NCBI GenBank assembly: GCA_038144195.1
Contig: JAYQNH010000002.1
Coordinates: 868,001 to 932,000, forward strand
Reading direction: 5' to 3'
DNA length: 64,000 nt
DNA from: VMDJ01 sp038144195
GTDB taxonomy: Bacteria; Pseudomonadota; Gammaproteobacteria; Chromatiales; Chromatiaceae
Of this stretch, positions 1 to 9,357 are shown piece after piece (positions within the stretch are counted from its first letter, which is position 1; each line of letters begins with the position of its first letter). A model generated the notes under the pieces. The model was given only the letters and a program-made list of their open reading frames with translations, searched no databases and was not told the origin of the DNA. The translations under genes were made by a program, and so were the position numbers.

Positions 1-526
1 GCCGTTTCAAACAGCGGTAGACCCATGATGCCTGAGAAGCTGCCATTTATCCGCGAAATGAACACGGCGGCTTGGCCTTGTACCGCATAAGCCCCCGCTT
101 TATCTGCCGGCTCGCCGGTTTCCCAGTAGGCCTCAATTTCGGTTTGATCGAGATGGCGGAAGGTCACTTGGCTTTCGCTCAGCGCGTGATATTCGTCGCT
201 GCCGATGAGTGAAACCGAGGTCAGCACGCGATGTGTGTTTACCGGAGAGTGCGCTGAGCATGGCAATACCATCCTCACGATTGTCAGGTTTACCTAAAAT
301 CTTTCCGGCAAGGATCACCGAGGTATCTGAGCCGAGCACCCAGTCCTTAGGGATGGAGCTGATGCACCGCGCGCGCTTTTTCTTGCGCCATACGCATCAC
401 GTAGTCCTCAGGTAGCTCACCATGTAGCGGCGTTTCATCGATATCCGCCGGTGTCGCTTCAAAGGCAACGCCAATTTGGCTGAGTAATTCAGCACGGCGA
501 GGTGATTGTGAGGCAAGGCGGATCAT
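1..526 (-). CDS. maf: Maf-type nucleoside triphosphate pyrophosphatase, partial (3' end outside window)
   Basis: Family role: Maf/YhdE proteins hydrolyse dTTP, UTP and modified nucleotides to monophosphates. The reading starts with MIRLASQSPRRAELLSQIG, the nucleotide-binding N-terminus. It continues with LGSDTSVIL, which holds the catalytic Asp, and ends with DKAGAYAVQG and INGSFSGIMGLPLFETA at the window edge. Three frames are needed: breaks lie near 345 (before LGSDTS) and near 228 (after KHTSR), so single-base errors are likely. The start at 526 lies two bases after the rlmH stop, as expected for an operon. The last few residues are cut off by the window start. Confidence 0.85.
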
Positions 527-527
527 T

Positions 528-998
528 TTAGGCGCGGTGATAAGGGTGGTTACGCAGCACGCTCCAGGCGCGATAGATCTGCTCACTTAGCAGAACGCGA
601 ACAAGAGGGTGTGGCAAGGTAAGGGGAGAGAGTGACCATTGCTGCTTTGCCATGCTTTAGCTTCTGGCGCTAATCCCTTCAGGGCCGCCAACCAATAGTG
701 CGATATCTGAGCCTTGATTCATCCAGCCATCGAGTTGTTCGGCTAAGGCCTCGGTAGACCAGGCTTTGCCTTCGACTTCGAGCGCGACCACCCAAGCGTT
801 TTTAGGAATTGCTGCGAGCATGCGTTCGCCTTCATCACGCATTGCGCGGGCGATATCGGCATTCTTGCCACGTTTGCCGGGCGCAATCTCAACGAGCTTG
901 AGCGCGCATTCATTGGGTAGACGCTTGGCGTACTCTTGATAACCCTCACTGATCCAGCGGGGCATCTTTTCTCCAACGGCGATGAGGTGAATATTCAT
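528..998 (-). CDS. rlmH: 23S rRNA (pseudouridine1915-N3)-methyltransferase RlmH, with an internal stop codon
   Basis: Family role: RlmH methylates pseudouridine 1915 in helix 69 of 23S rRNA, using SAM through a SPOUT knot. The N-terminus (MNIHLIAVGEKMPRW), the SAM loop LLVGGPEG and the C-terminus WSLSPLTLPHPLVRV ... RAWSVLRNHPYHRA are all present in one frame, 156 codons in total as usual for the family. That frame is cut by one TAA at 657-659, where relatives have Lys or another residue. A single A-to-T change would explain it. It lies between rsfS and maf on the same strand. Either the base is wrong or the strain has lost the knot domain. A Met one codon upstream (1001) could also be the start. 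Confidence 0.85.
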
Positions 999-1024
999 CA
1001 CGAAGCTCCGTTGAAGCTCAGCAC

Positions 1025-1385
1025 TTAAACGTGATCGTTACGGCGTTTTTCAGCAGAGGCGGGATCAAGCTCCCAGAGCTTCTCGATTTGGTAGTAGTCA
1101 CGCACGCGCGCTTGCATCACATGCAAGTACCACGCCATTCAAATCGACCAATGCCCATTCGCCTTCTTTCACGCCTTCTTCACCAATTGACGCATTGCCC
1201 GCCTGCTTGGCTTTAAAGGCAACTGACTCGGCGGTCGCTTTGACGTGACGCTCAGAGGTGCCCGAGGCAACGATAATGAAATCGGTAATGGCAGTGCGAC
1301 CACGAACATCAAGCACATTGATGTCGAGTGCCTTCATATCTTCAAGCGCATTGACTACAAAGTCGCGCAATTCTTCGGCTTGCAT
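1025..1385 (-). CDS. rsfS: Ribosomal silencing factor RsfS, one frameshift
   Basis: Family role: RsfS binds uL14 and blocks joining of the ribosomal subunits when nutrients are short. The first 88 residues read MQAEELRDFVVNALEDMKAL ... ITDFIIVASGTSERHV ... GEWALVDLNGVVL, typical of the family. The expected end, HVMQARVRDYYQIEKLWEL, is found in the next frame after one extra base near 1124. The true gene therefore runs on to a TAA at 1025-1027. It lies downstream of nadD and upstream of rlmH, the classic order. Confidence 0.9.
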
Positions 1386-1452
1386 GGGAAATCCAGTAAA
1401 AATGCTATGAGCGCGATTTTAACGCATTGCGCTTGGTATCGCTCAGTTAGCT

Positions 1453-2079
1453 TTAGCGATAAAGCTGGTGTTTTTGGATGTATTCCAAGGTGCTGCTGGG
1501 TAGCAAAAAGTTCGCCTGATGCGATGCAGCGTCTTTTTGGCGGATCTCACTCGAGGCGATATCGAGTTGGGTCACCTCAAGGAAGTAAATTTTGCCGGCA
1601 GGCGAGGTTTTGAGGATGCCAAGATCATCACAGAGGTGATCTTTGATCAATGCTGCGAGTGGAGAGTCGGTTGGCACAGAATAGCCAGGTCGTTTTAGCA
1701 CCACGAGGTTAGCGAGCTGCAAAATCTGTTCAGGATTGCGCCAACGATCAAAGCCGTTAAAGGCATCTGTCCCGAGCAGTAAGCAAAGCGTCTCATTTGG
1801 GAGATCGTCTTTGAGCGAAGATAAGGTATCGACCATAAAGGAGTCGCCACCACGACGGATCTCACGATCATCGGCGATCAAATAAGGAGTCTGTTCAACG
1901 GCCTTTTCGATCATCGCTAAGCGATGTTCAGCCGAGGCTTTTGGTTGATCGCGATGAACCGCGCCAGAAAGTGGAATCAGATGAACTTGCTCAAGGTCGA
2001 GCTGTTCATAGGCATCAATAGCGACCCGAAGGTGACCATTGTGAATGGGATCAAAGGTGCCGCCAAAAACGCCAAGCAT
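1453..2079 (-). CDS. nadD: Nicotinate-nucleotide adenylyltransferase NadD
   Basis: NadD transfers AMP from ATP to nicotinate mononucleotide, the penultimate step of NAD synthesis, in the cytoplasm. The sequence shows the nucleotidyltransferase signature GGTFDPIHNGHL near the N-terminus and the second motif SSEIR near the C-terminus, over a normal length of about 208 residues. I chose the Met at 2079 (MLGVFGGTFD) because the longer reading from 2106 would overlap the end of proA. The frame is intact. Confidence 0.95.
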   Translation of the reverse strand: MLGVFGGTFDPIHNGHLRVAIDAYEQLDLEQVHLIPLSGAVHRDQPKASAEHRLAMIEKAVEQTPYLIADDREIRRGGDSFMVDTLSSLKDDLPNETLCLLLGTDAFNGFDRWRNPEQILQLANLVVLKRPGYSVPTDSPLAALIKDHLCDDLGILKTSPAGKIYFLEVTQLDIASSEIRQKDAASHQANFLLPSSTLEYIQKHQLYR

Positions 2080-2083
2080 GGGA

Positions 2084-3358
2084 TTACTGACGGATGTGAC
2101 CGTCACCCAACACGATGAACTTCTTAACTGAGGTCAGACCTTCCAAACCCACAGGACCACGTGCGTGGAACTTGTCGGTTGAGATGCCGATCTCTGCGCC
2201 CAGGCCATATTCAAAGCCATCGGCAAAACGGGTTGAGGCGTTCACCATGACAGAGCTTGAGTCGACTTCACGCAAGAAGCGACGTGACTTAGTGATGTTC
2301 TCAGTGATGATGCTTTCGGTATGTGAAGAGCTGTGCGTGTTGATGTGATCAATCGCCGCATCCAAGTCATCGACAATGCGAATCGAAAGGACTGGCGCGA
2401 GGTATTCGGTATCCCAATCCTCATCAGTCGCGGCAATACACTGATCACCAATGATTTTGCAGGTGGAAGCACAACCACGAAGCTCAACACCCTTGTTGAG
2501 ATAGGCTTCGGCAAGCGCAGGCAAAATGGTTTCTGCAACCGTGTCGTTAACCAACAAGGTTTCGAGTGTGTTGCAGGTACCGTAACGCTGCGTCTTTGCA
2601 TTCAGCGCAACATCAAACGCTTTCTTAGGATCGGCTTCATCATCGATGTAGACATGGCAGATACCGTCGAGGTGTTTGATCACCGGCACGCTAGCACCTT
2701 GGCTAATACGTTCGATCAAGCCCTTGCCACCTCGTGGAATGATCACGTCGATGTATTTCGGCATGTTGATCATGTCGCCTACGGCTGCACGGTCAGTGGT
2801 TTCGATTACCTGGACTGCATCGGAAGGTAGACCTGCTTGCTCAAGACCACGACGAATGCAGCTAGCAATCGCTTGGTTCGAGTGGAAAGCCTCAGAGCCA
2901 CCACGAAGCACCGTGGCATTACCTGACTTTAAGCACAGTGCTGCCGCATCGGCAGTCACATTAGGACGTGATTCGTAAATGATGCCGACCACACCGAGTG
3001 GCACGCGCATAAGGCCAACCTGAATACCACTTGGGCGGTAGTTCATGTCGAAAATCTCACCGATTGGATCGGGCAGAGCGGCTATCTGACGCAGACCTTC
3101 GATCATGCCATCGATGCGCGCATCATTAAGCTCTAAGCGATCGAGTAAGGCCTCATCCAGACCTTTTTCTTTTCCGGCTTGCAGATCTTTTGCGTTCTCA
3201 GTAATTAGCGCTTTGCGGCTGCTCTCAAGATCATCTGCAATGGCGTTCAGTGCAGCATTTTTGGCATGTGTGTCTGCCGCAGCGAGTGCACGCGAAGCGG
3301 TACGGGAGCGTTGGCCCAGTTCGGTCATGTAAGCGGTTACGTCGGTAATTTGAGTCAT
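2084..3358 (-). CDS. proA: Gamma-glutamyl phosphate reductase ProA
   Basis: ProA reduces gamma-glutamyl phosphate to glutamate-5-semialdehyde with NADPH, the second step of proline synthesis. The reading is 424 residues, normal for the family and intact. It shows LKSGNATVLRGGSEA, the glycine-rich PRGGKGLIERI segment and the catalytic Cys region QRYGTCNTLETLLV. Next to nadD, the arrangement is typical of gammaproteobacteria. Confidence 0.96.
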   Translation of the reverse strand: MTQITDVTAYMTELGQRSRTASRALAAADTHAKNAALNAIADDLESSRKALITENAKDLQAGKEKGLDEALLDRLELNDARIDGMIEGLRQIAALPDPIGEIFDMNYRPSGIQVGLMRVPLGVVGIIYESRPNVTADAAALCLKSGNATVLRGGSEAFHSNQAIASCIRRGLEQAGLPSDAVQVIETTDRAAVGDMINMPKYIDVIIPRGGKGLIERISQGASVPVIKHLDGICHVYIDDEADPKKAFDVALNAKTQRYGTCNTLETLLVNDTVAETILPALAEAYLNKGVELRGCASTCKIIGDQCIAATDEDWDTEYLAPVLSIRIVDDLDAAIDHINTHSSSHTESIITENITKSRRFLREVDSSSVMVNASTRFADGFEYGLGAEIGISTDKFHARGPVGLEGLTSVKKFIVLGDGHIRQ

Positions 3359-3408
3359 GATGCTGTGTTTCGATTAATCAGATTTGCCAACAGTATAAAG
3401 GAGTCGGT

Positions 3409-3721
3409 TTAGCCGTAGTGGCAGATATAGTGCAGGTTTTCAGTGACTTTGATGTCGAATGCGCTGTCGCCAGCGACTTCAAATTGTTGTCCGCCTTCAA
3501 AGCTACCCATTCATCAGAGCCTTAAACGGCGCACTACGCCATTTGCCTTGTAACAGCTCCATGATCTCTGGCGCGCCGGTATTAAAGGTCAGTTCTGAAG
3601 GCAAAATTACGCCAGCAGATTTTTTTGTGCCATCGGCCAAGGTGATCGAGTGGCTGACGCATTTGCCATCGAAATAGACATTGGCGGTGGTGTTAATTGT
3701 GCCTTGTAGCTCGCTAGACAT
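3409..3721 (-). CDS. ppnP: Pyrimidine/purine nucleoside phosphorylase PpnP, frameshifted
   Basis: Family role: PpnP is a small cupin that phosphorolyses many nucleosides to the free base and ribose-1-phosphate. The N-terminal part reads ANVYFDGKCVSHSITLADG ... KSAGVILPSELTFNTGAPE, clearly this family. The C-terminal half (SDEWV, EGGQQFEVAGDSAFDIKV, HYICHYG) is found in other frames after breaks near 3521 and 3507, ending at a TAA at 3409. The total length of about 103 residues fits. The gene stands alone between proA and rlmI. Confidence 0.85.
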
Positions 3722-3824
3722 CGGAGTGCTCCAAAAAAGAAAGGCGCATGATACGACGAAATGCTCAGTTTATTGCGCCAGTGTGGTGTAGGCTTGCGCC
3801 TTCCAAAAAATCTCGGAGGTCAAC

Positions 3825-5016
3825 ATGAGCGCTGCTTTGCGATTAAAGCCTAACCAAGACAAGCGTCTTCGCGCTGGGCACCTCTGGGTGTATTCAAATG
3901 AAATCGATACCAAAGAGACGCCACTGAAAGGGCTCACCCCCGGTCAACCAGTGGTGATCGAAAATGCGCAAGGTAAGTTTGTTGCGCATGCCTATGCGAA
4001 CCCCAATTCATTGATCTGCGCGCGATTAGTCAGTCGCGATCCGAAACATGAGCTCACTCAATCGCTGATTGTGCATCGACTTAAGATTGCACTCTCCTTA
4101 CGTGAGCGTTTTACGCCAGAACCTTTCTATCGTTGGGTCTTTGGGGAAGCTGATGGTCTGCCGGGTTTGGTGATCGACCGTTTTGGCGATCATGTGGTGG
4201 TGCAGCTGACAACCGCGGGCATGGAGCTGATGAAGGCGGACGTGATCGATGCGATTGTGAAAGTCATCTCGCCACGTTCGATTCTGTTTAAAAACGATTC
4301 ATCGATTCGTGAGCTCGAAGGCATTGAGCGTTACATCGAAGTGGGCATGGGTGAAGTGCCTGATCGAGTGCAATTACGTGAAGCGGGCGTGACCTTTGAA
4401 GTGGCGTTAGCAGAAGGGCAAAAGACCGGCTGGTTCTATGACCAAGCATTTAACCGTAATTTGCTGATGCCGCATGTCGATGGTAAGCGCGTGCTAGATG
4501 TCTGCTCTTATGTGGGTGGCTGGGGTGTGCGCGCTGCGGTTTCTGGTGCTAGCGAAGCGGTTTGTGTGGATGTGTCAGCGCATGCGCTTGAGCAAGTTGA
4601 GGTCAATGCAAAGCTAAATAACGTGGCTGATCGTGTTATGACGCATCGTGGTGATGCATTTGAGACATTACGTCAGATGAAGCAAGCCGGTGAGCAGTTC
4701 GATGTCATTGTGGTGGATCCGCCAGCCTTTATTAAACGCAAAAAGATTTAAAAGAAGGTGCCTTGGCTTATCGTCGATTGAATGAAGCAGCGATTAGCTT
4801 GCTTAGTAAAGATGGTTTGTTGGTGTCTGCGTCATGTTCGTTCCATATGGAGCGCGACATTTATTGCGCACCATTCAGCAAGCAGGTCGCCATTCAGATC
4901 GTCATTTGCAGTTATTGATGACAGGACAACAAAGTCCAGATCACCCAATTCATCCGGCAATTCCTGAGACAGCCTATTTGAAGTCGTTTTATTTGCGCGT
5001 CTTACCGACGATGTAA
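3825..5016 (+). CDS. rlmI: 23S rRNA (cytosine1962-C5)-methyltransferase RlmI family, two frameshifts
   Basis: The protein has an N-terminal PUA domain (LRLKPNQDKRLRAGHLWVYS), then a Rossmann SAM domain with VLDVCSYVGGWGVRAA and the catalytic motif VVDPPAFIK. This matches RlmI/YccW (COG1092). The frame breaks near 4745 in an A run and again near 4847 in a T run. Both look like single-base deletions, and the expected tail (LAYRRLNEAAISLLSKDG, SCSFHMERD, AYLKSFYLRVLP) resumes after them. A strong ribosome site, GGAGGT, lies eight bases before the ATG. The end overlaps the convergent HTH gene by about 15 bp. Confidence 0.9.
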
Positions 5017-5363
5017 CATCGCGTTGGATTGAATGATGAATTCAATCTCACGTTGAATGCGGCGTTGTTCGCGCTCTGATAGGCGCATCCATAGCTTGCC
5101 GACTTTTTTTGCCTCGGGGTGAGCTGCGTATTTTTTTCCTCACCGTATAACAACCAAGATGGCGTGATCTTTAGTGCATCGGCAATCACATCGAGTTTAC
5201 GTGGACGCAGACTTTTACCGTTTTCGATCTTTTGAATCACTGCCTGATTAGTGCCTGAAAGAAGTGCGAGCTCATCTTGAGTCAAGCCAAGTTCGCGACG
5301 ACGAAAGCGCATGCGCTCGCCTAGCGAATTGAGATGCAAATTGAGAATTTCGACTTCAGACAT
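5002..5363 (-). CDS. XRE-family HTH DNA-binding regulator, one frameshift
   Basis: A small cytoplasmic regulator with a Cro/CI-type helix-turn-helix: GERMRFRRRELGLTQDELAL, AVIQKIENGKSLRPRKL, and ALKITPSWLLYGEE, typical of 'helix-turn-helix domain plus short tail' proteins. After GEE the frame breaks in a run of seven A bases near 5140. In the next frame the tail reads KLWMRLSEREQRRIQREIEF, likely a coiled amphipathic helix, and stops at 5002. I chose the Met at 5363 because the residues before it look unrelated. Its target is not evident. Confidence 0.75.
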
Positions 5364-5427
5364 CAAAACTTTCAGACAATAATTAATGGCTGAAAGCAAC
5401 GGCAACCGCGAGGTCTTATTTAGGAAG

Positions 5428-6670
5428 CTAATGACTAAGAATGGGTAAGGCGTTGATGTCTAAATCGATTTGCAGCATCAGCTGCTGGAATTCAGGCGAG
5501 TCACTGCCATGAAACTGAGCATCAAATTCGGCCGGCTTTAGGTGTTCAGGTAGCACTGAAACGTTTGGCATGAAGTCATTATCGTTAGCGCTGCGTGCCA
5601 GTTTATCTTGTAGCAGCATGGCATCAGGCGATCGACTCGTCGCGAACTCGCCAACACGCGCACCGGTCAGTCCCGCCGCAAGATCGGTAAAGCTAAAGCC
5701 AGAGCCACGTTGCGTATCATTTAACTCTTTGAGTAAACCTAATCGATCTGAGGCTTGTCGATTGCCATGCGCTGCGTAAGCCGCAGCGATTAAAAAGTGT
5801 CGCGCAAGATCAGTACGCTTATGAATCTTTAGATAAAAGCCTTTCGGCTTAACCGATTCATCAGAGACCAATGGATGCTTAAGCTGGCGCGTTGCCCATG
5901 CGCCGAGCGCAGAAAATATCGCTTGGTTATCAGTACGTGCATCGTAAAGATCCAGCGCGTTGTACAGCGAGACTAAACAGGTGGTTGAGCAGGGGGCGAA
6001 GATCGCCAAATTGATCGCCGCCGGCATGCTGCCAATAAATCAATTGATCAGTATAAAACTGAACAGCACGTTGATCTGCACTGGCTAATAATTGCGCAAA
6101 GGCTTTTTCCACTACATCGGTTCGCCAACGCACCCGAAAAGACAGGTGCTGAGGATCGATTGACCATTGCTCGATAACCAGTGCAGCGAGTTGATATTCA
6201 AAACGACGATGTGCAATCTCAATCAGTGGTTCACTAATCCAATTAACCAAGGTGGTTGGAATTTTTAAGCTGCCCAACTGCAGCGTGGTTAAAGCCGGTT
6301 GGTCATTTTGTTTGGTTACAACACCGTGAACATTGAGAAAACGCCAGCTATCAATCAGCGGCAGCTCAACACTCAAGGTGAAGTCGATTTGATTGTCAGA
6401 AAGCTGAAAGGCAGATTGAACGTTTGCGAGGCGTTTCAGTAGGGTGTTTGCGATAGCGCTCAATTCAGTTGGATTAAATTGCAGCTGCTTGCTTTCGCCG
6501 GGTGGGATCTGATTAGGGTGCACGCGTTGTAAAACGTTTCGCGTGATGGATTTATCGAGCTCAGGATTGGCAACAGTTGGAATGGCTGAGGTTTGTTCCA
6601 AAGAAGCTACTAATACGCCTAGCGCCATGATCGGCGTGAGCAGTAGTAACCATTTGATCAATCGAAACAA
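5428..6670 (-). CDS. Conserved membrane-anchored protein of unknown function, one frameshift
   Basis: The N-terminus has one hydrophobic segment (LIKWLLLLTPIMALGVLVAS), so this is probably an inner-membrane-anchored periplasmic protein. The rest, about 390 residues, has no motif I recognise. The first 240 residues and the last 180 lie in two frames joined near 5975, so this is one broken reading frame. Proteins of this kind are often seen beside lgt in gammaproteobacteria, which is the case here (divergent). The function is not known to me. Confidence 0.6.
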
Positions 6671-6777
6671 ACCGTGAATCCGTGACGTAATAAGAATGAT
6701 ATTGAGCCTAAAGCCTAGCGTTGCAGGTGTCTATGTGAATCGACGAAAAGACAATGGGCCCTGTTACACTCTCGGCC

Positions 6778-7611
6778 ATGATTTATCCCGAATTTGATCC
6801 GATCATTGTTCAGCTAGGACCTGCCGCATTGCGTTGGTATGGCTTGATGTATTTGATTGGGTTTGTCGCGGCTTGGTGGTTAGCACGTCGTCGCGCGAGC
6901 TTGGGTGGCGTGATCAAACCTGAGCAGGTTGACGATCTGATTTTCTATGGCGCGCTTGGAGTTATCTTGGGTGGTCGCCTTGGCTATATCTTTTTCTATA
7001 ACTTCGACCAGTGGCTGGCTGATCCTTTAGTGCTGCTGCGCGTCTGGGAAGGCGGCATGGCATTCCACGGTGGCTTGCTTGGTGTGATCGTGGCGATGGC
7101 GTTAATGGCAAAGCGATTACAGCTGCGCTTTTTCCAGGTGGCCGACTTTGTCGCACCGCTTGTGCCTTTAGGTTTATTGGCTGGTCGCGTGGGCAACTTT
7201 ATTAACGGTGAGTTATGGGGTGGCGTCACGGATGTAGCATGGGGTATGCAGGTAAGGTGTGCTGAGCATCTGAACCTGTGTATGAACAAACTGGGCTTGC
7301 CAGCGGATACCGAACTGAGCCCGCCATTACACCCCAGTCAGCTCTACGAAGCGTTTCTTGAGGGACTCGTTTTGTTCCTGTTGTTGTGGTGGTTTTCGAG
7401 TAAGCCTAGAGCTGTCGGTACTGTCTCAGGACTGTTCCTGATTGGCTATGGCAGCATGCGCTTTATCGTCGAATTTGTGCGTATGCCGGATGCACATATC
7501 GGGTATTTGTGGGGCGATTGGTTTACTATGGGACAACTTCTTTCGACGCCAATGATTCTTGCGGGCATCGCATTTGTGATCTGGGCGAATCGCACTCAAA
7601 AAACACGATGA
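6778..7611 (+). CDS. lgt: Prolipoprotein diacylglyceryl transferase Lgt
   Basis: Lgt moves a diacylglyceryl group from phosphatidylglycerol to the lipobox Cys of prolipoproteins in the inner membrane. The protein has many hydrophobic segments and the family signature GRVGNFINGELWG. It also has the invariant LRWYGLMYLIGF start and HPSQLYEAFLEG. Length is 277 residues and the frame is intact. I prefer the Met at 6778 (MIYPEFDPI) to the one at 6754, by comparison with the usual N-terminus. The stop overlaps the thyA start (ATGA). Confidence 0.95.
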   Translation: MIYPEFDPIIVQLGPAALRWYGLMYLIGFVAAWWLARRRASLGGVIKPEQVDDLIFYGALGVILGGRLGYIFFYNFDQWLADPLVLLRVWEGGMAFHGGLLGVIVAMALMAKRLQLRFFQVADFVAPLVPLGLLAGRVGNFINGELWGGVTDVAWGMQVRCAEHLNLCMNKLGLPADTELSPPLHPSQLYEAFLEGLVLFLLLWWFSSKPRAVGTVSGLFLIGYGSMRFIVEFVRMPDAHIGYLWGDWFTMGQLLSTPMILAGIAFVIWANRTQKTR

Positions 7612-8441
7612 AACAGTATCTCGACTTGCTGCGCCATGTGCGCGAGAACGGCACCTTCAAGGGTGATCGCACCGGCACCGGTACCTATTCTGTCTTTGGC
7701 TATCAAATGCGTTTTGATCTAAGCGAAGGCTTTCCTTTAGTCACCACTAAAAAGATTCACTTCAAGTCAGTAGTGCATGAGCTGTTGTGGTTTTTGAAAG
7801 GGGATACCAATACCCAGTACCTCAAGGATAACGGCGTGCGTATTTGGGATGAGTGGGCAGATGAAAACGGTGATCTAGGCCCAGTTTATGGTTTCCAATG
7901 GCGTAATTGGCCGAATGCGAACGGTGCTTCTGTTGACCAAGTGAAACAGGTGGTTGAGCAGCTCAAGAGCAATCCGAATTCACGTCGCATCATTATCTCG
8001 GCATGGAATCCAAGCGATTTGCCTGATGAGACTATTTCGCCTCAGCAAAACGTCAAAGAAGGTCGTATGGCCTTGGCGCCATGTCATGCGTTCTTCCAGT
8101 TTTATGTGTCGGAAGGCAAGCTGTCATGTCAGCTCTATCAACGCAGTGCGGATATCTTCTTAGGTGTGCCTTTTAATATCGCAAGCTATGCGTTGCTCAC
8201 ACTGATGTTGGCCCAGGTGTGCGACCTGGAGCCAGGAGATTTTGTACATACCTTGGGTGATGCGCATCTGTATACCAATCACCAAGAGCAGGTTGAGTTG
8301 CAACTGAGTCGTGATCCGTTGCCGTTACCTCAGATGAAGATCAATCCTGAGATTAAAGACATCTTTGACTTCACCTTTGATGACTTTGAGTTGGGGGATT
8401 ATCAACACCATGAGCACATCAAAGGCATTGTTGCGGTTTGA
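7608..8441 (+). CDS. thyA: Thymidylate synthase ThyA
   Basis: ThyA methylates dUMP to dTMP using methylene-tetrahydrofolate and releases dihydrofolate, which FolA next door recycles. The sequence holds GDRTGTGT (folate/phosphate region), the catalytic Cys in MALAPCHAFFQFYV and the dUMP-binding QRSADIFLGVPFNI. It is 277 residues and intact. The start at 7608 (MKQYLDLLRHV) overlaps the lgt stop by four bases and the end overlaps folA, so lgt-thyA-folA is probably one operon. Confidence 0.97.
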   Translation: MKQYLDLLRHVRENGTFKGDRTGTGTYSVFGYQMRFDLSEGFPLVTTKKIHFKSVVHELLWFLKGDTNTQYLKDNGVRIWDEWADENGDLGPVYGFQWRNWPNANGASVDQVKQVVEQLKSNPNSRRIIISAWNPSDLPDETISPQQNVKEGRMALAPCHAFFQFYVSEGKLSCQLYQRSADIFLGVPFNIASYALLTLMLAQVCDLEPGDFVHTLGDAHLYTNHQEQVELQLSRDPLPLPQMKINPEIKDIFDFTFDDFELGDYQHHEHIKGIVAV

Positions 8442-8937
8442 TGATTAATCCGCGTCTTTCGATGATCGCTGCGATGGCCTCGAATCGCGCGATCGGTATC
8501 GACAACAAACTGCCTTGGCGCTTACCGGCAGATCTTCAGCACTTCAAATCACTGACGATGGGCAAGCCAATGATCATGGGTCGTAAGACTTGGGAGTCTT
8601 TGCCGGGATTATTGCCAGGTCGTCCGCATATTGTGATCACGCGCGATCAAAACTACGTCGCAGAAGGTGCCGAAGTCGTGCATTCCCTTGAAGAAGCTTT
8701 GGCCTGTTATTCCGGATGCTGAAGAGTTGATGCTGGTGGGCGGTGCTAACTTATATACACAAGGCATCGAGATTGCCTCACGCTTATATCTCACCGAGAT
8801 TGCAACGGAAGTTGCGGGTGATGCATTCTTTCCCAGAAATTGATATGACGCAATGGCAAGAAGCGGCTCGACAAGAGGGTGTGATCGATGAAAAGAACAC
8901 CTTGCCACATCAGTTTGTGACCTTTGTTCGCGCTTAA
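8441..8937 (+). CDS. folA: Dihydrofolate reductase FolA, two frameshifts
   Basis: FolA reduces dihydrofolate to tetrahydrofolate with NADPH. The N-terminal part shows IAAMASNRAIGIDNKLPWRL, MGKPMIMGRKTWESL and PGRPHIVITRD, the normal active-site and cofactor segments. One extra base near 8704 and one near 8835 break the frame. The remaining motifs (LMLVGGANLYTQ, RLYLTEIATEV, FVTFVRA) are all present. The gene is normally essential, so I read the breaks as sequence errors. The ATG overlaps the thyA stop; a TTG three bases earlier is also open. Confidence 0.9.
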
Positions 8938-9353
8938 TTGCGCCCCCAATATTTCTGCATCTCATAAAACAAGAAAGACGCTGACCAGGTAATCAATACC
9001 AGTCCGGTGAGCGACTCAATGCCCGTGAGGTAACGAAGATCACCAAGAGGCTCGATGTCGCCGAAGCCCAAAGTAGTAAAGGTCGTGAATGAGAAATAAA
9101 CACTCGCCATTAAGCTGCCATCGTAGTTACCACTGAGCTGCCCCCAGTTATTGTGGTGCATAAAATAAAAGCTCAAAGCAAATAGCCAGATCTCTATAAT
9201 GTGCGCAAGGATAGCGCCAAAGACACCAATAACCACTCGGCTAAGCGCGCGTACTTTTAGCTTGGGCATCAACACAGAAAGACGATACAAAATCTCATAA
9301 TGGATCATCACCGCTAGGGCAATGATGAGCGTGTTGACGATCAAAAACTTCAT
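8934..9353 (-). CDS. Two-TM potassium-channel-like membrane protein
   Basis: A 139-residue inner-membrane protein of the Ion_trans_2 type. It has a hydrophobic N-terminal helix (FLIVNTLIIALAVMIHYEIL), a second helix (IIEIWLFALSFYFMH), a pore loop with TTFTTLGFGDIEPLG, close to the potassium filter TVGYG, and a last helix (SLTGLVLITWSASFLFYEMQ). There is no cytoplasmic ligand domain. I chose the Met at 9353. The stop overlaps the convergent folA end. It starts just after speE on the same strand, but a functional link to polyamines is only a guess. Confidence 0.8.
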   Translation of the reverse strand: MKFLIVNTLIIALAVMIHYEILYRLSVLMPKLKVRALSRVVIGVFGAILAHIIEIWLFALSFYFMHHNNWGQLSGNYDGSLMASVYFSFTTFTTLGFGDIEPLGDLRYLTGIESLTGLVLITWSASFLFYEMQKYWGRN

Positions 9354-9357
9354 GGGT

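Noticed and set aside
2242..2830. Long reading frames on the strand opposite or in other frames of proA
   Set aside because: They lie inside proA, which is intact with all motifs, and have no recognisable domain.
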